Shown: positions 40,870 to 52,089 of the stretch, in pieces
Layout of the letters: every line of letters begins with the position of its first letter
How positions within the stretch are numbered: position 1 is the first letter of the stretch
DNA from: Terfezia claveryi
Lineage: Eukaryota > Ascomycota > Pezizomycetes > Pezizales > Pezizaceae
Direction of reading: 5' to 3'
DNA length: 64,000 bases
NCBI GenBank assembly: GCA_015179025.1
Contig: WHUX01000186.1
Location: 39,489-103,488, forward strand
Made by a program: the position numbers and the translations under genes
The notes under the pieces: generated by a model
What the model saw: only the letters and a program-made list of their open reading frames with translations
Database searches by the model: none
Told to the model about the DNA's origin: nothing

Positions 40870-42167
40870 TCCTCCCCCGCTGGCTAATGCTATCCATTAC
40901 CTCCGCCACTGGCTATTGCTGTCCATTACCTCCCCCGCTGGCTATTGCTATCCGTTACCTCCCCCGCTGGCTAATGCTGTCCGTTACCTCCCCCGCTGGC
41001 TAATACTGTCCATTACCTCCCCCGCTGGCTAATGCTGTCCATTACCTCCCCCGCTGGCTATTGCTATCCGTTACCTCCCCCGCTGGCTAATGCTGTCCAT
41101 TGCCTCCCCCGCTGTCCCTTACCTCCCCTGCTGGCTAATGCTGTCCATTACCTCCTCCGCTGGCTAATGGCTAATGCTGTCCATTACCTCCCCCGCTGGC
41201 TAATGCTGTCCATTGCCTCCCCCGCTGTCCCTTACCTCCCCCGCTTGCTAATGCTGTCCATTACCTCCCCCGCTGGCTAATGCTGTCCATTGCCTCCCCC
41301 GCTGTCCCTTACCTCCCCTGCTGGCTAATGCTGTCCCTTACCTCCCCCGCTGGCTAATGCTGTCCATTACCTCCGCCACTGGCTATTGCTGTCCATTACC
41401 TCCCCCGTTGGCTAATGCTGTCCGTTACCTACCCCGCTGGCTAATGCTGTCCATTGCCTCCCCCGCTAGCTAATGCTGTTCCTTACCTCCCCCGCTGGCT
41501 AATGCTGTCCCTTACCTCCCCCGCTGGCTAATGCTGTCCATTGCCTCCCCCGCTGGCTAATTCTGTCCCTTACCTCCCCCGCTGGCTAATGCTGTCCGTT
41601 ACCTCCCCCGCTGGCTAATGCTGTCCATTGCCTCCCCCGCTGGCTAATGCTGTCCCTTACCTCCCCCGCTGGCTAATGCTGTCCATTGCCTCCCCCGCTA
41701 GCTAATGCTGTCCCTTACCTCCCCCGCTGGCTAATGCTGTCCATTGCCTCCCCCACTGTCCCTTACCTCCCCCACTGGCTAATGCTGTCCATTACCTCCG
41801 CCACTGGCTATTGCTGTCCATTACCTCCCCCGCTGGCTATTGCTGTGCGTTACCTCCCCGCTGGCTAATGCTGTCCGTTACCTCCCCCGCTGGCTAATGC
41901 TGTCCATTGCCTCCCCCGCTAGCTAATGCTGTCCCTTACCTCCCCCGCTGGCTAATGCTGTCCATTGCCTCCCCCGCTGGCTAATGCTGTCCCTTACCTC
42001 CCCCGCTGGCTAATGCTGTCCGTTACCTCCCCCGCTGGCTAATGCTGTCCATTGCCTCCCCCGCTGGCTAATGCTGTCCCTTACCTCCCCCGCTGGCTAA
42101 TGCTGTCCATTGCCTCCCCCGCTAGCTAATGCTGTCCCTTACCTCCCCCGCTGGCTAATGCTGTCCT
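40870..42167 (+). repeat. 29-bp minisatellite, left arm, about 45 units
   Basis: The unit is GCTGGCTAATGCTGTCCATT followed by ACCTCCCCC, with variants CCATTG, CCCTTA and CCGTTA. Some units are shortened by 9-18 bp. Nucleotide variants alternate in runs, suggesting expansion in larger blocks. Confidence 0.85.
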
Positions 42168-42786
42168 AATACTGGATATATCGCAGGCCTGATATCCAGC
42201 TGGAGAAGGGGCGAATATGGGGTATATTGCAGGCCAAATATCTAGCTAGAGAATGGGTGAATATGGGGTATATTGCCGGCGGTACATCAAGCTATGGAAG
42301 GTGTGAATATTGGATATATCGGACGTGGCGAGTTCAGGGTAAACCCAGTGCTCATGCTGCAGGCCGAATATCCAGCTAGAGCAGGGGCGAATATGGGGTA
42401 TATTGCAGGCGGAATATCCATCTAGAGAAGGGGTGAATATTGGGTATATTGCAGGCTGAGTAGGGAAGGCATGAATATTACTGGTTGTTTATCCAGCTTG
42501 AGTCAGCACGAATATTGAGTATACTGCAGGTTGTTTATCCAGCCGGGGAAAGGTACGAATATGGAGTATATTGCAGGCTGAATAAGGAGCTCAGGCAACC
42601 CATGAGTCCGCTGCCTAGATCACACTCCTTTACTTGTCATTATCTCCTGGCATGTCGGCAGTAGCTACCCAAAACAGCTGCTAGCGTGTGCGTGATGCAG
42701 GTTGATCTTGCAGAAGGCACAACTGTTGGTCCCATTTATTCCCAATACAGTAACATGTAATACGGGACTTTCCGTTCGGTAGGGTT

Positions 42787-43106
42787 GTTATTCCAACTGG
42801 CTCTTCGTTGACTTAACTCACTGAGCAGTTACTATTATCTTTCCAAATAATAATACTTATAAGAAGAATCTCACTATACCTAGGTAACATACTCACTACC
42901 AAATATATATGAATATGTATATATTGAAGCCTGCAATATATATATATTTCCTATTATATATGATAGCTAGAAAGGGATATAGGTATATAACCATAGATAG
43001 CAATGGTATGTATTTTGATATGAGCAAGATATATATAACCGGCCGCACAAAATAGGTATGAATCTGGCAATTGCCTCTTTAAGAATTGCAGATTTTTATT
43101 TGAATA
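42787..43106. other. Unique spacer of the palindrome
   Basis: About 320 bp, AT-rich, with TATATATAT tracts and no coding sequence. It is not symmetrical, so the palindrome is not a simple mirror of one strand. Confidence 0.7.
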
Positions 43107-43716
43107 ACAACGGAAAGTCCGTATTACACGTTCCTATATTGGGAATAAATAGGACCAATAGTTGTGCCTTCTGCAAGATCAACCTGCATCACGCACACGC
43201 TAGCAGCTGTTTTGGGTAGCTACTGCCGACATGCCAGGAGATAATGACAAGTAAAGGGGTGTGATCTAGGCAGCGGACTCATGGGTTGCCTGAGCTCCTT
43301 ATTCAGCCTGCAATATACTCCATATTCATACCTTTCCCCGGTTGGATAAACAACCTGCAGTATACTCAATATTCGTGCTGACTCAAGCTGGATAAACAAC
43401 CAGTAATATTCATGCCTTCCCTACTCAGCCTGCAATATACCCAATATTCACTCCTTCTCTAGCTGGATATTCCGCCTGCAATATACCCCATATTCACCCC
43501 TGCTCTAGCTGGATATTCGGCCTGCGGCATGTGCACTGGGTTTACCCTGAACTCACCACGTCCGATATATCCAATATTCACACCTTCTACAGCTTGATGT
43601 ACCGTCGGCAATATACCCCATATTCACCCATTCTCTAGCTAGATATTCGGCCTGCAATATACCCCATATTCGCCCCTTCTCCAGCTGGATATCAGGCCTG
43701 CGATATATCCAGTATT

Positions 43717-44850
43717 AGGACAGCATTAGCTAGCGGGGGAGGTAAAGGACAGCATTAGCCAGCGGGGGAGGCAATGGACAGCATTAGCCAGCGGGGAGGT
43801 AAGGGACAGCATTAGCCAGCGGGGGAGGCAATGGACAGCATTAGCCAGCGGGGGAGGTAACGGACAGCATTAGCCAGCGGGGGAGGTAAGGGACAGCATT
43901 AGCCAGCGGGGGAGGCAATGGACAGTATTAGCCAGCGGGGGAGGTAAGGGACAGCATTAGCTAGCGGGGGAGGTAACGGACAGCATTAGCCAGCGGGGGA
44001 GGTAACGGACAGCAATAGCCAGCGGGGGAGGTAATGGACAGCAATAGCCAGCGGGGGAGGTATGGGACAGCATTAGCTAGCGGGGGAGGCAATGGACAGC
44101 ATTAGCCAGCGGGGGAGGTAAGGGACAGCATTAGCCATTAGCCAGCGGGGGAGGTAAGGGACAGCATTAGCCAGCGGGGGAGGTAATGGACAGCATTAGC
44201 CATTAGCCAGCAGGGGAGGTAATGGACAGCATTAGCCAGCGGGGGAGGTAAGGGACAGCGGGGGAGGCAATGGACAGTATTAGCCAGCGGGGAGGTAACG
44301 GACAGCATTAGCCAGCGGGGGAGGTAACGGACAGCAATAGCCAGTGGCGGAGGTAATGGACAGCATTAGCCAGCGGGGGAGGCAATGGACAGCATTAGCC
44401 AGCGAGGGAGGTAAGGGACAGCATTAGCTCGTGGGGGAGGCAATGGACAGCATTAGCCAGCGGGGAGGTAATGGACAGCATTAGCCATTAGCCAGCGGGG
44501 AGGTAAGGGACAGCATTAGCCAGCGGGGGAGGTAATGGACAGCATTAGCCATTAGCCAGCAGGGGAGGTAATGGACAGCATTAGCCAGCGGGGGAGGTAA
44601 GGGACAGCGGGGGAGGCAATGGACAGTATTAGCCAGCGGGGGAGGTAATGGACAGCATTAGCCAGCAGGGGAGGTAAGGGACAGCGGGGGAGGCAATGGA
44701 CAGCATTAGCCAGCGGGGGAGGTAAGGGACAGCATTAGCCAGCGGGGGAGGTAAGGGACAGCATTAGCTAGCAGGGGAGGCAATGGACAGCATTAGCCAG
44801 CGGGGGAGGTAATGGACAGCATTAGCCATTAGCCAGCGGGGGAGGAAAGG
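43717..44850 (-). repeat. 29-bp minisatellite, right arm, about 39 units
   Basis: Inverse of the left array (GGTAATGGACAGCATTAGCC plus AGCGGGGGA). The order of variants and the number of units differ from the left arm. Several units carry an extra ATTAGCC duplication. Confidence 0.85.
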
Positions 44851-46197
44851 GTGGATATTCAGCCTGCGGTATATGCAATATTCGCTCCTTCCTCAGCTGT
44901 ATATTCGGCCTGCAATATACCCCATATTCGCCCTTTCTCCAGCTTGATGTACCGACCACAATATACCCAATATTTGCCCTTTCTCCAGCTGGATATTCGG
45001 CCTGCAGCGTATCCACCGCATTTACCCTGAACTGGCCAACCCCGATTATATCCAATATTCATGCATTCACCAGCTTGATGTGCCGCCTGCAATATACCCA
45101 ATCTCGTCAACATGTAAGTCTTCTTTCTCTCACTCCATGTAGGAGGGAAGAGTCTAATATAGACCCCGAATTGCAGGCACATGCGGATGCGGATACATAT
45201 GCTAACATAGACCCCCTGATTGCCGGCTCATGTAGACGCGGATATCCAGGCTAATAGAGACCCCCCCCCGATTGCCGGCACATGTGGGTGCAGATATCCA
45301 GGCTTTAAGGATCCCTCAATTGCAGGCTCATGTGGACATGGATATCTAGGCTAATATAGACCCCGAATTGCAGGCTCATATGGGGCAGCACGTACTAGCG
45401 GCGGAGGAAAGGTACGAACTAGCGGCATAGGGGGCAGCACAACTTAGCGGCGGAGGGAAGGGGCAGGGGAAGGAGTAGGATGAACCAGCCGCACTTCTGT
45501 GTATATATATATCCTCTAGTTTAGCTACCTTCTGTTAATTAAGCAAGCCTTTATAATAAGGTTATCTTGAGCTTACTTATCCGTATGCCTATATTCTATA
45601 TTCACTGTGAATCCCGATGAGACGTAGCCTGCGTTCAGGGTTTTTTTTATTCTTTTTTATTTTATTTATATTTTGCCTGTCGCATTCTGTTTTTTAATTT
45701 ATTTCGATTGGTTTGTTTACTGGTGTGGTAATAATTAAGTTATATTTTGGGGTTGTTTATTTGTTGGTGCAGTCATTGTTTTGTATGCAATATGGATGGT
45801 GATAATTATTTTGTATGCAACGTTTATAGAGCATTTCGTTCGACTGATGCATGCGACAGTGAAAAGGTGAATGGGCTGGGCTAGTCTGGGCCCACTGCTG
45901 GATGGGCCGGTCACTAGTGCTAAAGCTGGATGGGTCGTCTCACCCAGCTATAGCGTCCCACAGGTGGGCGGGATGCACTGTTCTATGGGACAGAACAACA
46001 TTTGGTCAAAGAACATTGGAGATAACATAAAATGACCTATCGTAGAAAATACTCAGTAGAGGTATACCCGAAATGAAGGTTATTATGTAGAGAAATATTA
46101 GGTCTAAGAACAAGAGCATGTAGCCCTCATAATAGTAGCCTTTAAAGATCACAATGCTACAGAGTTTTAACTATTGCTTTGCTTGATCACATCTTAC

Positions 46198-46290
46198 TGG
46201 TCTCTACAATATCACACTCTTTTCGGTCTCTACAATATCACACTCTTACCGGTCTCTACAATATCACACTCTTACCAATCTCTACCAATG
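46198..46290. repeat. 26-bp tandem repeat, three units
   Basis: GGTCTCTACAATATCACACT plus CTTACC repeated three times with few differences, immediately upstream of the integrase relic's first Met. Confidence 0.75.
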
Positions 46291-48222
46291 TCTATTGCTG
46301 AAGATTATACTGAGACTGATCTCAACCAGTTTCATCCTCTAGGGTCCGCTCTATCTCCAAGTGCTATTAAAGCATTTTCTAGTACTGCCTGCACCAACTT
46401 TGAAGAGTATTTGTATACAACAAGTAATAAATCTCGCTTGACTTTTGAGAAGTAATAACCCTAAAATTATCTAGTATAATAGTGACTAATAAATGCTATC
46501 TAGGTATCGCAAAATTAAAGCATACCTTCGAGATCCAAATCTAAAGGCTGCTAAAGGCAATACGATAGAAATTAAGCTACGATCAAAGGCACTCAAGGAA
46601 TATAAGCTACGAAATAATACTTTATATTTTATTGCTAGGAAAAATAATCAACAAGTAGTCTTAAAGCATGACATATTTGACGTTATTGCACATACTCATG
46701 ATGTATTAATGCATGCAGGTAAGAACAAAACCTATATAACTATTAGTGAAAAGTACCTTGGAATTAATTGTAAGGAGGTATGGTTAAGTCTGAATCTACT
46801 TAGTATATATTAATATTAATATTTGGTATAGGTTATAGAACTGTTACAGCATTGTCAACTATGTACATATAATAAACCAAGTCAAAGTCATGGTCCACTA
46901 CAACTAATTATTATTAATAATCTTTGAGAACAAGTACAAATTGATCTAATCGATATACGAGCTGATCCAGATGGGAAATACCAATGGATTTTACATATTC
47001 GTGATCATTTTAGTTAATTTTCTAGTGCTTATCCTTTAAAGTCTAAGGAAAATACTGAAGTTACTAATATCCTTCTCATATAGATTGGACAATTTGGTCC
47101 ACCAAAAATTCTTCAATGCGATAATGGTAATGAGTTTAAAGGTGAAGTACTTATTATTATAGAATATCATGGAATTTCTTTAATACGAGGACGTCCATGC
47201 CATCCTCAAACACAAGGATTAATAGAACAAGCAAATGTTGTTCTAAAGCAGAAGATTCGAATGGCCAAAGCTAAATTAGGTGATAATCGATAGGTACAGA
47301 TTTTACCTATTGTAATTTTAGCAATAAATCAATAAGTAAGTAATCATTTCTAATACTCAGGCTGGTCTTTTAATAATGAAACTAATAATATTAGATTCAC
47401 TCGACAACTGGATATAGTCCATATGAAGTTGTATTTAAACAAAAAGTACATCATCTTCTAGGTCGTTTATCTCTAATCCTAGATGCAAATCATGAGGAAG
47501 TAGAGAATGATGATAAGGAAGTAGAAGATGAGGATAATGAAGAGGAGGAGGAGAATGAGGAGGAGGGGAGGAGGAGGAGGAAGAGGAAGAAGATGATGAG
47601 GAAGAGAATGAGTAAGAGGAGGATAATGAGGAGAATGAAGAGAAGGAAAATGACGAGGAAAACAGTTTGATTGAACCTTCGAGTCAATTTACTTCTGTTC
47701 AACTTAAACTTCCCACTAGTAGTACCGATATTATGCTAGCAAAAGTCTGCAAATGTACTGCAACAGCTCAGAAAAAAATAGCAAATCGATATATTCAACA
47801 GCATAAAATAGATACCTTCATAATAGGTGATCTCGTCAGCTTACGAATTCCTGGTATTGATCGAGCTTCTACTGACTATTGCCAAATTTTTTGTAGAGTT
47901 ATCTACAAGCCTCATCCTGACTGACATCAGCTATATAGTGAATATGGCCTGTTAGATCAATACTATCCCACTAGCGAATTGGAGCGGCTTCCTTCCAGTA
48001 TTAGACCAGCCTACCTTGAGTCTATTCTATTAGAATGGCAAAAGTCAAAAACCAAAGTTGCTGTATGAAGTTGCTCGTCTTGCCTTTGCTGGATCTATAG
48101 TTCGCTGCAAATGCAAAGGCCTATGTTCTGACCGTCGCTGCCAATGCAAAAAAGAAGGACGTTCATGTACTGCCCATTATCATACTGGATCAGGGCTACA
48201 CCCATGTACGAATTCAATATAA
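46289..48222 (+). pseudogene. GINGER/KRBA2-type integrase transposase, longest copy
   Basis: Starts MSIAEDYTETDLNQFH. Two small introns are still recognisable: 46452-46503 (GTAATA...CTAG, branch GACTAAT) and 46778-46831 (GTATGG...ATAG); removing them joins FEK-YRKIKAYL and CKE-VIELLQHC. Domains: a zf-H2C2 integrase zinc-binding region (IAHTHDVLMHAGKNKTY ... HCQLC), then a retroviral-type DDE core with VQIDLIDIRAD, CDNGNEFKG and QGLIEQANVVLKQK. An acidic GAG/GAA-encoded stretch follows (47490-47660), then DLVSLRIPGIDRAS, YYPTSELERLP, and the cysteine-rich tail CKCKGLCSDRRCQCKK..CTAHYH. Several stops and frame changes make it inactive. GINGER elements are DNA transposons whose transposase is related to Ty3/gypsy integrases. 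No terminal inverted repeats were found. Confidence 0.8.
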
Positions 48223-48234
48223 GAGCTAGCAGGA

Positions 48235-48435
48235 TGTTAAGCAAGCGGGGGATTGATCAAGTGGGTATGAGGATTGAGCAAGCGGAGGATTGAGCAAGTG
48301 GATATGAAGATTGAGCAAGCGGGGGATTAAGCAAGTGGGTATAAGGATTGAGCAAGCAGGGGATTGAGCAAGTAGGTATAGGGATTGAGCAAGTGGGGGA
48401 TTGGGCAAGCGGAAGATTGAGCAAGCGGAAGATGG
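48235..48435. repeat. GATTGAGCAAGCGGGG minisatellite
   Basis: About ten degenerate units of 18-20 bp alternate between AAGCGGGGGATTGAGC and AAGTGGGTATGAGG forms. Confidence 0.75.
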
Positions 48436-48614
48436 CAGAGCTTTTCTTATGTATATATTCTGATCTGTTAATACAATGCTTAGAGTAGAAGATTTCTTAT
48501 ATTCTCTAAAAATACTAATCATCGAGAATCGCCGAGAATCGCCGCTTCTACAGTGTGCGCTACGAGGTGAGCGAGTTTTTGTGCCATTGACAACTCGTCG
48601 AGCTAGTGTTTATA

Positions 48615-48785
48615 TCCTTGAGCCTACAATCGGGGGTTCCTAGTATTAGCCTGCAATCAGGGGTCTCTATTAGCCTGCAATCAGGGATGCCTATTAGCCT
48701 ATAATCGGGGGTCCCTATTAGCTTGCAATCGGGGGTCCCTATTAGCCTGCAATCGGGGGTCCCTATTAGTCTAGATATCTGCATC
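48615..48785. repeat. 24-bp minisatellite
   Basis: Unit AGCCTGCAATCGGGGGTCCC plus TATT, about six copies, followed by related longer units to about 48900 that match the 48-bp repeats of the palindrome arms. Confidence 0.8.
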
Positions 48786-48954
48786 CATATGAGTATAGAA
48801 TTGAGGTTCTTTCTTAGCTTAGATATCCATATCCATATAAGCCTGCAATCGAGGCCTGCAATCGGGGGTCCTTCTTAGCCTGTATATCCATATCCATATG
48901 AGAAATCATCTGCCTCAGTCTATGTCACTTAGCGTCCACTTCTGTCATACTTCC

Positions 48955-49165
48955 TAGCATGAAACACACCAATATCTAGAGCTAGCAAAAGCATGAAAAA
49001 ACCAATATACAGAGCCAGCGGAAGCATGAAAAACACCAATATATAGCGCCAGTGGAAGTATGCAAAACACCAATATCTAAAGTCAGCGAAAGCATGAAAA
49101 CCACCAATATATAGCGTCAGCGGAAGCAAGCAAAACACTAATATCTAGAGCCAGCGGAAGCATGA
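48955..49165. repeat. 34-bp minisatellite
   Basis: Unit AGCGGAAGCATGAAAAACAC plus CAATATATAGCGCC, six copies with 10-20% differences. Confidence 0.8.
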
Positions 49166-49439
49166 ATTGCATACATATATAGAGGCCGAAAAGCTATCAT
49201 TTCTATGTGTTTGTCTTCTCATTCATTTTCCATATATAGGTATTTCCTCCTTTGTGCTAGGTTTTACCAATTGCAGGAGGAGCCCCACCCAACGCAGTGG
49301 GATGATTGTAGGTAAGACATGTAATCTGGTTTTAAGGCAGTGCCAGTCGATCTGACTGTAATGGCTGGTGGCAAGATACGGCAAGTCCCTATTTCCAAGG
49401 TGTGCCCAGCTAGGACTTAGAGCTTTTCTCCTGTTCATT

Positions 49440-49655
49440 CCTTCCAAATAATTTTGCTCGCTCAATTCTACCCTGGTTTGCTTGCTTATTGTCTCACTCA
49501 TTTGCTCGCTCATTTTCTCACTGATTTGCTTGCTCGATTCTAGGCTGATTTGCTCGCTCGATAGTATACTGATTTGCTGCTCGATTCTAGGCTAATTTGC
49601 TTGCTCGATTATATAATTCAGTGAGCAAATTAGCATATAATCGAGCGAGCAAATC
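49440..49655. repeat. 24-bp TTGCTCGCTCGATTCTAGGC minisatellite, block 1
   Basis: About eight degenerate units. The last two are inverted (GAGCGAGCAAATCAGC). The same unit forms the block at 51270-51455, so the two blocks probably share an origin and were separated by the intervening insertion. Confidence 0.7.
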
Positions 49656-49800
49656 AGCATATGATATCTTATGGACTGCTAATACAAGCTCCATGTGCAT
49701 TGCAGCAGCAACTAAGCCAGAAGCAGTAACAACACCAACAGTTGGTGAGCACTGGCCTCTCAATGGATATACCTATAGCACAACATCCTCTCTTGCACAA
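49656..49800 (+). pseudogene. pogo-like transposase fragment
   Basis: The plus-strand frame gives AYDILWTANTSS, then TPTVGEHWPLNGY, matching the end of the CENP-B/Tc5 DNA-binding domain (VGEHW) of the two larger pogo relics. Only about 45 codons are recognisable. Confidence 0.4.
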
Positions 49801-49895
49801 CATCTTCTATAGTACAATATTCTATAGCTAGAATAATATACATCTACAGAATAATATCCATAACATCCACCCTTAAATGCAATACCTCTATCAAT

Positions 49896-50279
49896 ATGCT
49901 TTACTTTATTATCATCTTCCTTACTATGTTGGCAACTTTGGCCACCACTATAACTACGGCTACTTCTATTAGACAGACGACAATTAATAGTCGGATAGAT
50001 CTTAATACAAAGCTGCAAAGATCTATAGATCTGCAAGTTCTAGTAGAGTTTAAGAAAGAATGTATTTTACGGTATTGCACTGACCAATTGAAGTGTCTAC
50101 GCGTCGAGGAATACTGCCATGAGCAATTGACACGTCTTCAAGAAGAAAACATGCAAATACTACCATTACTAGCCTATCGTCCCCGTTACCCAATTTCTTT
50201 ATTAAAATACAAAAAAGTTAGGTGGGCTGACGGGTGGGTTGACCCTGATTGTGGGTCAACAATGGATGCTGATGAATAG
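49896..50279 (+). CDS. Orphan ORF with N-terminal hydrophobic segment, 127 codons
   Basis: I do not recognise this. It starts MLYFIIIFLTMLATLA (membrane segment or signal-like), followed by a helical, charged region with several Cys (EFKKECILRYCTDQLKCLR) and an Arg/Lys-Trp patch (KYKKVRWADGW). An A-tract follows 22 bp after the stop. It is open but sits among minisatellites next to a pogo fragment, so it may be transposon debris. Confidence 0.3.
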   Translation: MLYFIIIFLTMLATLATTITTATSIRQTTINSRIDLNTKLQRSIDLQVLVEFKKECILRYCTDQLKCLRVEEYCHEQLTRLQEENMQILPLLAYRPRYPISLLKYKKVRWADGWVDPDCGSTMDADE

Positions 50280-50394
50280 GATAGTTGGAAGGGATCATAC
50301 AAAAAAAAAAAAAAAAAAAAAAATACAAAATAAAAAATAAAAAAAAAAGTGGAGTTAGTTCTTTTTCTTTTTTTCTGAGGGGGAGTTATTGTAA

Positions 50395-50945
50395 GAAGAG
50401 CTGGTGGCGGGAGAGCTTGGGGGGGGGGTTATTGTATAAGAGCTGATAGCGGGAGGGACTGGTGACGGAGGCAAGGGCTGGTGGTGGGAGGGACTGGCAG
50501 TGGGAGGAACTAGCGGTGGAAGGGACTAGCGGTAGGAGGGACTGGCAGCGGGGGTTGGGAGGGACTGGTGGCGGGACTGGCAGCGGGAGCAAGGGCTGGC
50601 GGCAAGAGGAACTGGCAGCAGGAGGAACTGGCGATGGGAGGGACTGGCAATGGGAGGGACTGGCAATGGGGGCTGGGAGGGGCTGGCAGTAGGAGGGACT
50701 AGCGGCGGGGGCTGGCGGCGGGAGGGACTGAGGGCTGGGGCAAGGGCTGGTAGCGGGAGGGACTGGTAGTTGGAGGGGATAGCTGGTGGGAAGAGCTAGC
50801 AGTGGGGGCTGGCGGCAGGAGGGGAGGGCTGGCAGTGGGGGCTGGTGGCGGGAGAGGGAGGTGGGGTAGGGGGGATGGGGAGGGGATAGGGTGAGAGGGG
50901 GTAGGGAGTAGGGGGTAGGGGGAGGAGGTAGGGTGGGAGGGGGAG
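50395..50945 (+). repeat. G-rich minisatellite
   Basis: Irregular units of GGGAGGGACTGGCAGCGG type on the plus strand (over 25 units), turning into GGGGTAGGG/GGGAGG at the right end. The strong G strand would support G-quadruplex structures. The open frames in it (Trp/Gly-rich on plus, Pro/Ser-rich on minus) are repeat artefacts. Confidence 0.75.
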
Positions 50946-51269
50946 AGTTTTTTTCTTTGTATTCTTATATGTTTGTTTTTTTCCAATCTTTCTTCTTATA
51001 TATCGTGACTGGCTAGGGCTAGGCTCTTTGGGTGATAAAAGTAAGTACCTTACTCCTTATACCTTTGCTATAGATGCTAACCAACCTATATACTATTATA
51101 GGAAGCAGTAGCAGTGAACTTTAGGTTTGTATCTATTATCTATTTCTATTATCTATTTCTATTATCTATTTCTATAATCTATGTACATAATAAACAATAG
51201 GGAAATTTACAATGAGTGCATGTATAATATGTTCGAGAAGTACAACCACTTGCTTTACAAAATTAATAA
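50946..51269. other. Spacer between minisatellites
   Basis: No gene. CTATTATCTATTT is repeated three times near 51130-51175. GGCTAGGCTCTTTGGGTGATAAAAGTAAGT near 51015 is close to the inverse of 29990-30020 (ACTTACTTTTATCACCCAAAGAG), showing a shared repeat. Confidence 0.5.
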
Positions 51270-51455
51270 GCTGATTTGCTCGCTGGATTTTAGGCTAATT
51301 TCCTAACTCAATTCTAGGCTAATTTCCTCGCTCGATTCTAGGCTGATTTGCTTGCTCAATTCTAGGCTAATTTGCTCGCTCGATCCTAGGCTAATTTGCT
51401 CGCTCGATTTTAGGCTGATTTGCTTGCTCGATTCTAGGCTGATTTGCTTTCTTAA
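51270..51455. repeat. 24-bp TTGCTCGCTCGATTCTAGGC minisatellite, block 2
   Basis: About seven to eight units, closely similar to 49440-49655. Confidence 0.75.
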
Positions 51456-51469
51456 TTCTAGTAGATATC

Positions 51470-52010
51470 TAGGCTAATATATAGAGCGAGTGAATATCTA
51501 AGCTAACATGTAGAGTGAGCAAATATCCAGGCTAACATATAGAGCGAGTGAATATTCAGGCTGGTATATGGAGCGAGCGAATATGCAGGCTGATATCCAG
51601 GGCGAGCTAATATTCAGGCTGATATCTAAGGCAAGTGAATATCTAGGCTAGCATATAGAGCGAGCAAATATCTAGGCTGATATAGGGGGAATATGCAGGC
51701 TCACCGGAGGGGGTTATCCAGGCTAATATCTAGAGCCAACAAATATCCAGGCTGATATCTGGGGCGAGCAAATATCTAGGCTGATATATGGGGTGAGCGA
51801 ATATTCAGGCAGGCATATTGAGTGAGTAAATATCTAGGCTAACATATAGAGCAAGCGAATATTCAGGCTGACATGTAAAGCGAGTGAATATCTAGGCTGA
51901 TATATAGAGCAAACAAATATCTAGGCTGGCATGTAGAACGAGCAAATATCTAAGCTGGTATATAGGGCGAGCAAATATCTAGGCTAGTATATAGAGTGAG
52001 CAAATATCTA
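51470..52010. repeat. 29-bp minisatellite, about 18 units
   Basis: Unit ATATCTAGGCTGATATATAG plus AGCGAGCAA. Same length as the palindrome minisatellite but unrelated in sequence. AATATCCAGGCT is shared with the 46-48-bp repeats of the palindrome. Confidence 0.8.
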
Positions 52011-52089
52011 TGCTACTGTATGTTTCCTGTCGCTGTATGTTTCCTATCTCTATGCACCTGTCTCTACAATTGAATTGGCAAGTAGAAAA

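Larger units (their letters stand above)
39699..45997. repeat. 6.3-kb inverted repeat (giant palindrome)
   Basis: The left arm 39699-42786 and right arm 43107-45997 are inverted copies with outer ends TGTTCTGTCCCATAG / CTATGGGACAGAACA and a unique AT-rich spacer (42787-43106). Each arm, from outside in, has a unique part of about 600 bp, about 48-bp repeats, about 46-bp repeats, a 29-bp minisatellite of over 1.1 kb, a second 46-bp block and a unique inner part. The arms differ by point changes, small indels and minisatellite copy number. No protein-coding gene is evident; the open frames in the arms come from the repeats. It could be a foldback-type element or an inverted segmental duplication. 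No target duplication was found. Confidence 0.85.

Noticed and set aside
40604..41868. Long open frames through the 29-bp array (LANAVHYLPRW repeats)
   Set aside because: Produced by the tandem repeat. The same occurs in several frames and on both arms, with no start context or domain.
39699..45997. Palindrome as a pure assembly artefact
   Set aside because: Arms differ in unit number, order of variants and point changes, and the spacer is unique; still needs long-read proof.
47490..47702. Leu/Ile-rich membrane protein on the minus strand
   Set aside because: It is the complement of the GAG/GAA-rich acidic stretch of the integrase relic.
48235..49165. CRISPR-like appearance of short repeated units
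   Set aside because: Units are contiguous with no unique spacers; the genome is eukaryotic.
50386..50986. Trp/Gly-rich and Pro/Ser-rich frames
   Set aside because: Translations of the G-rich minisatellite.
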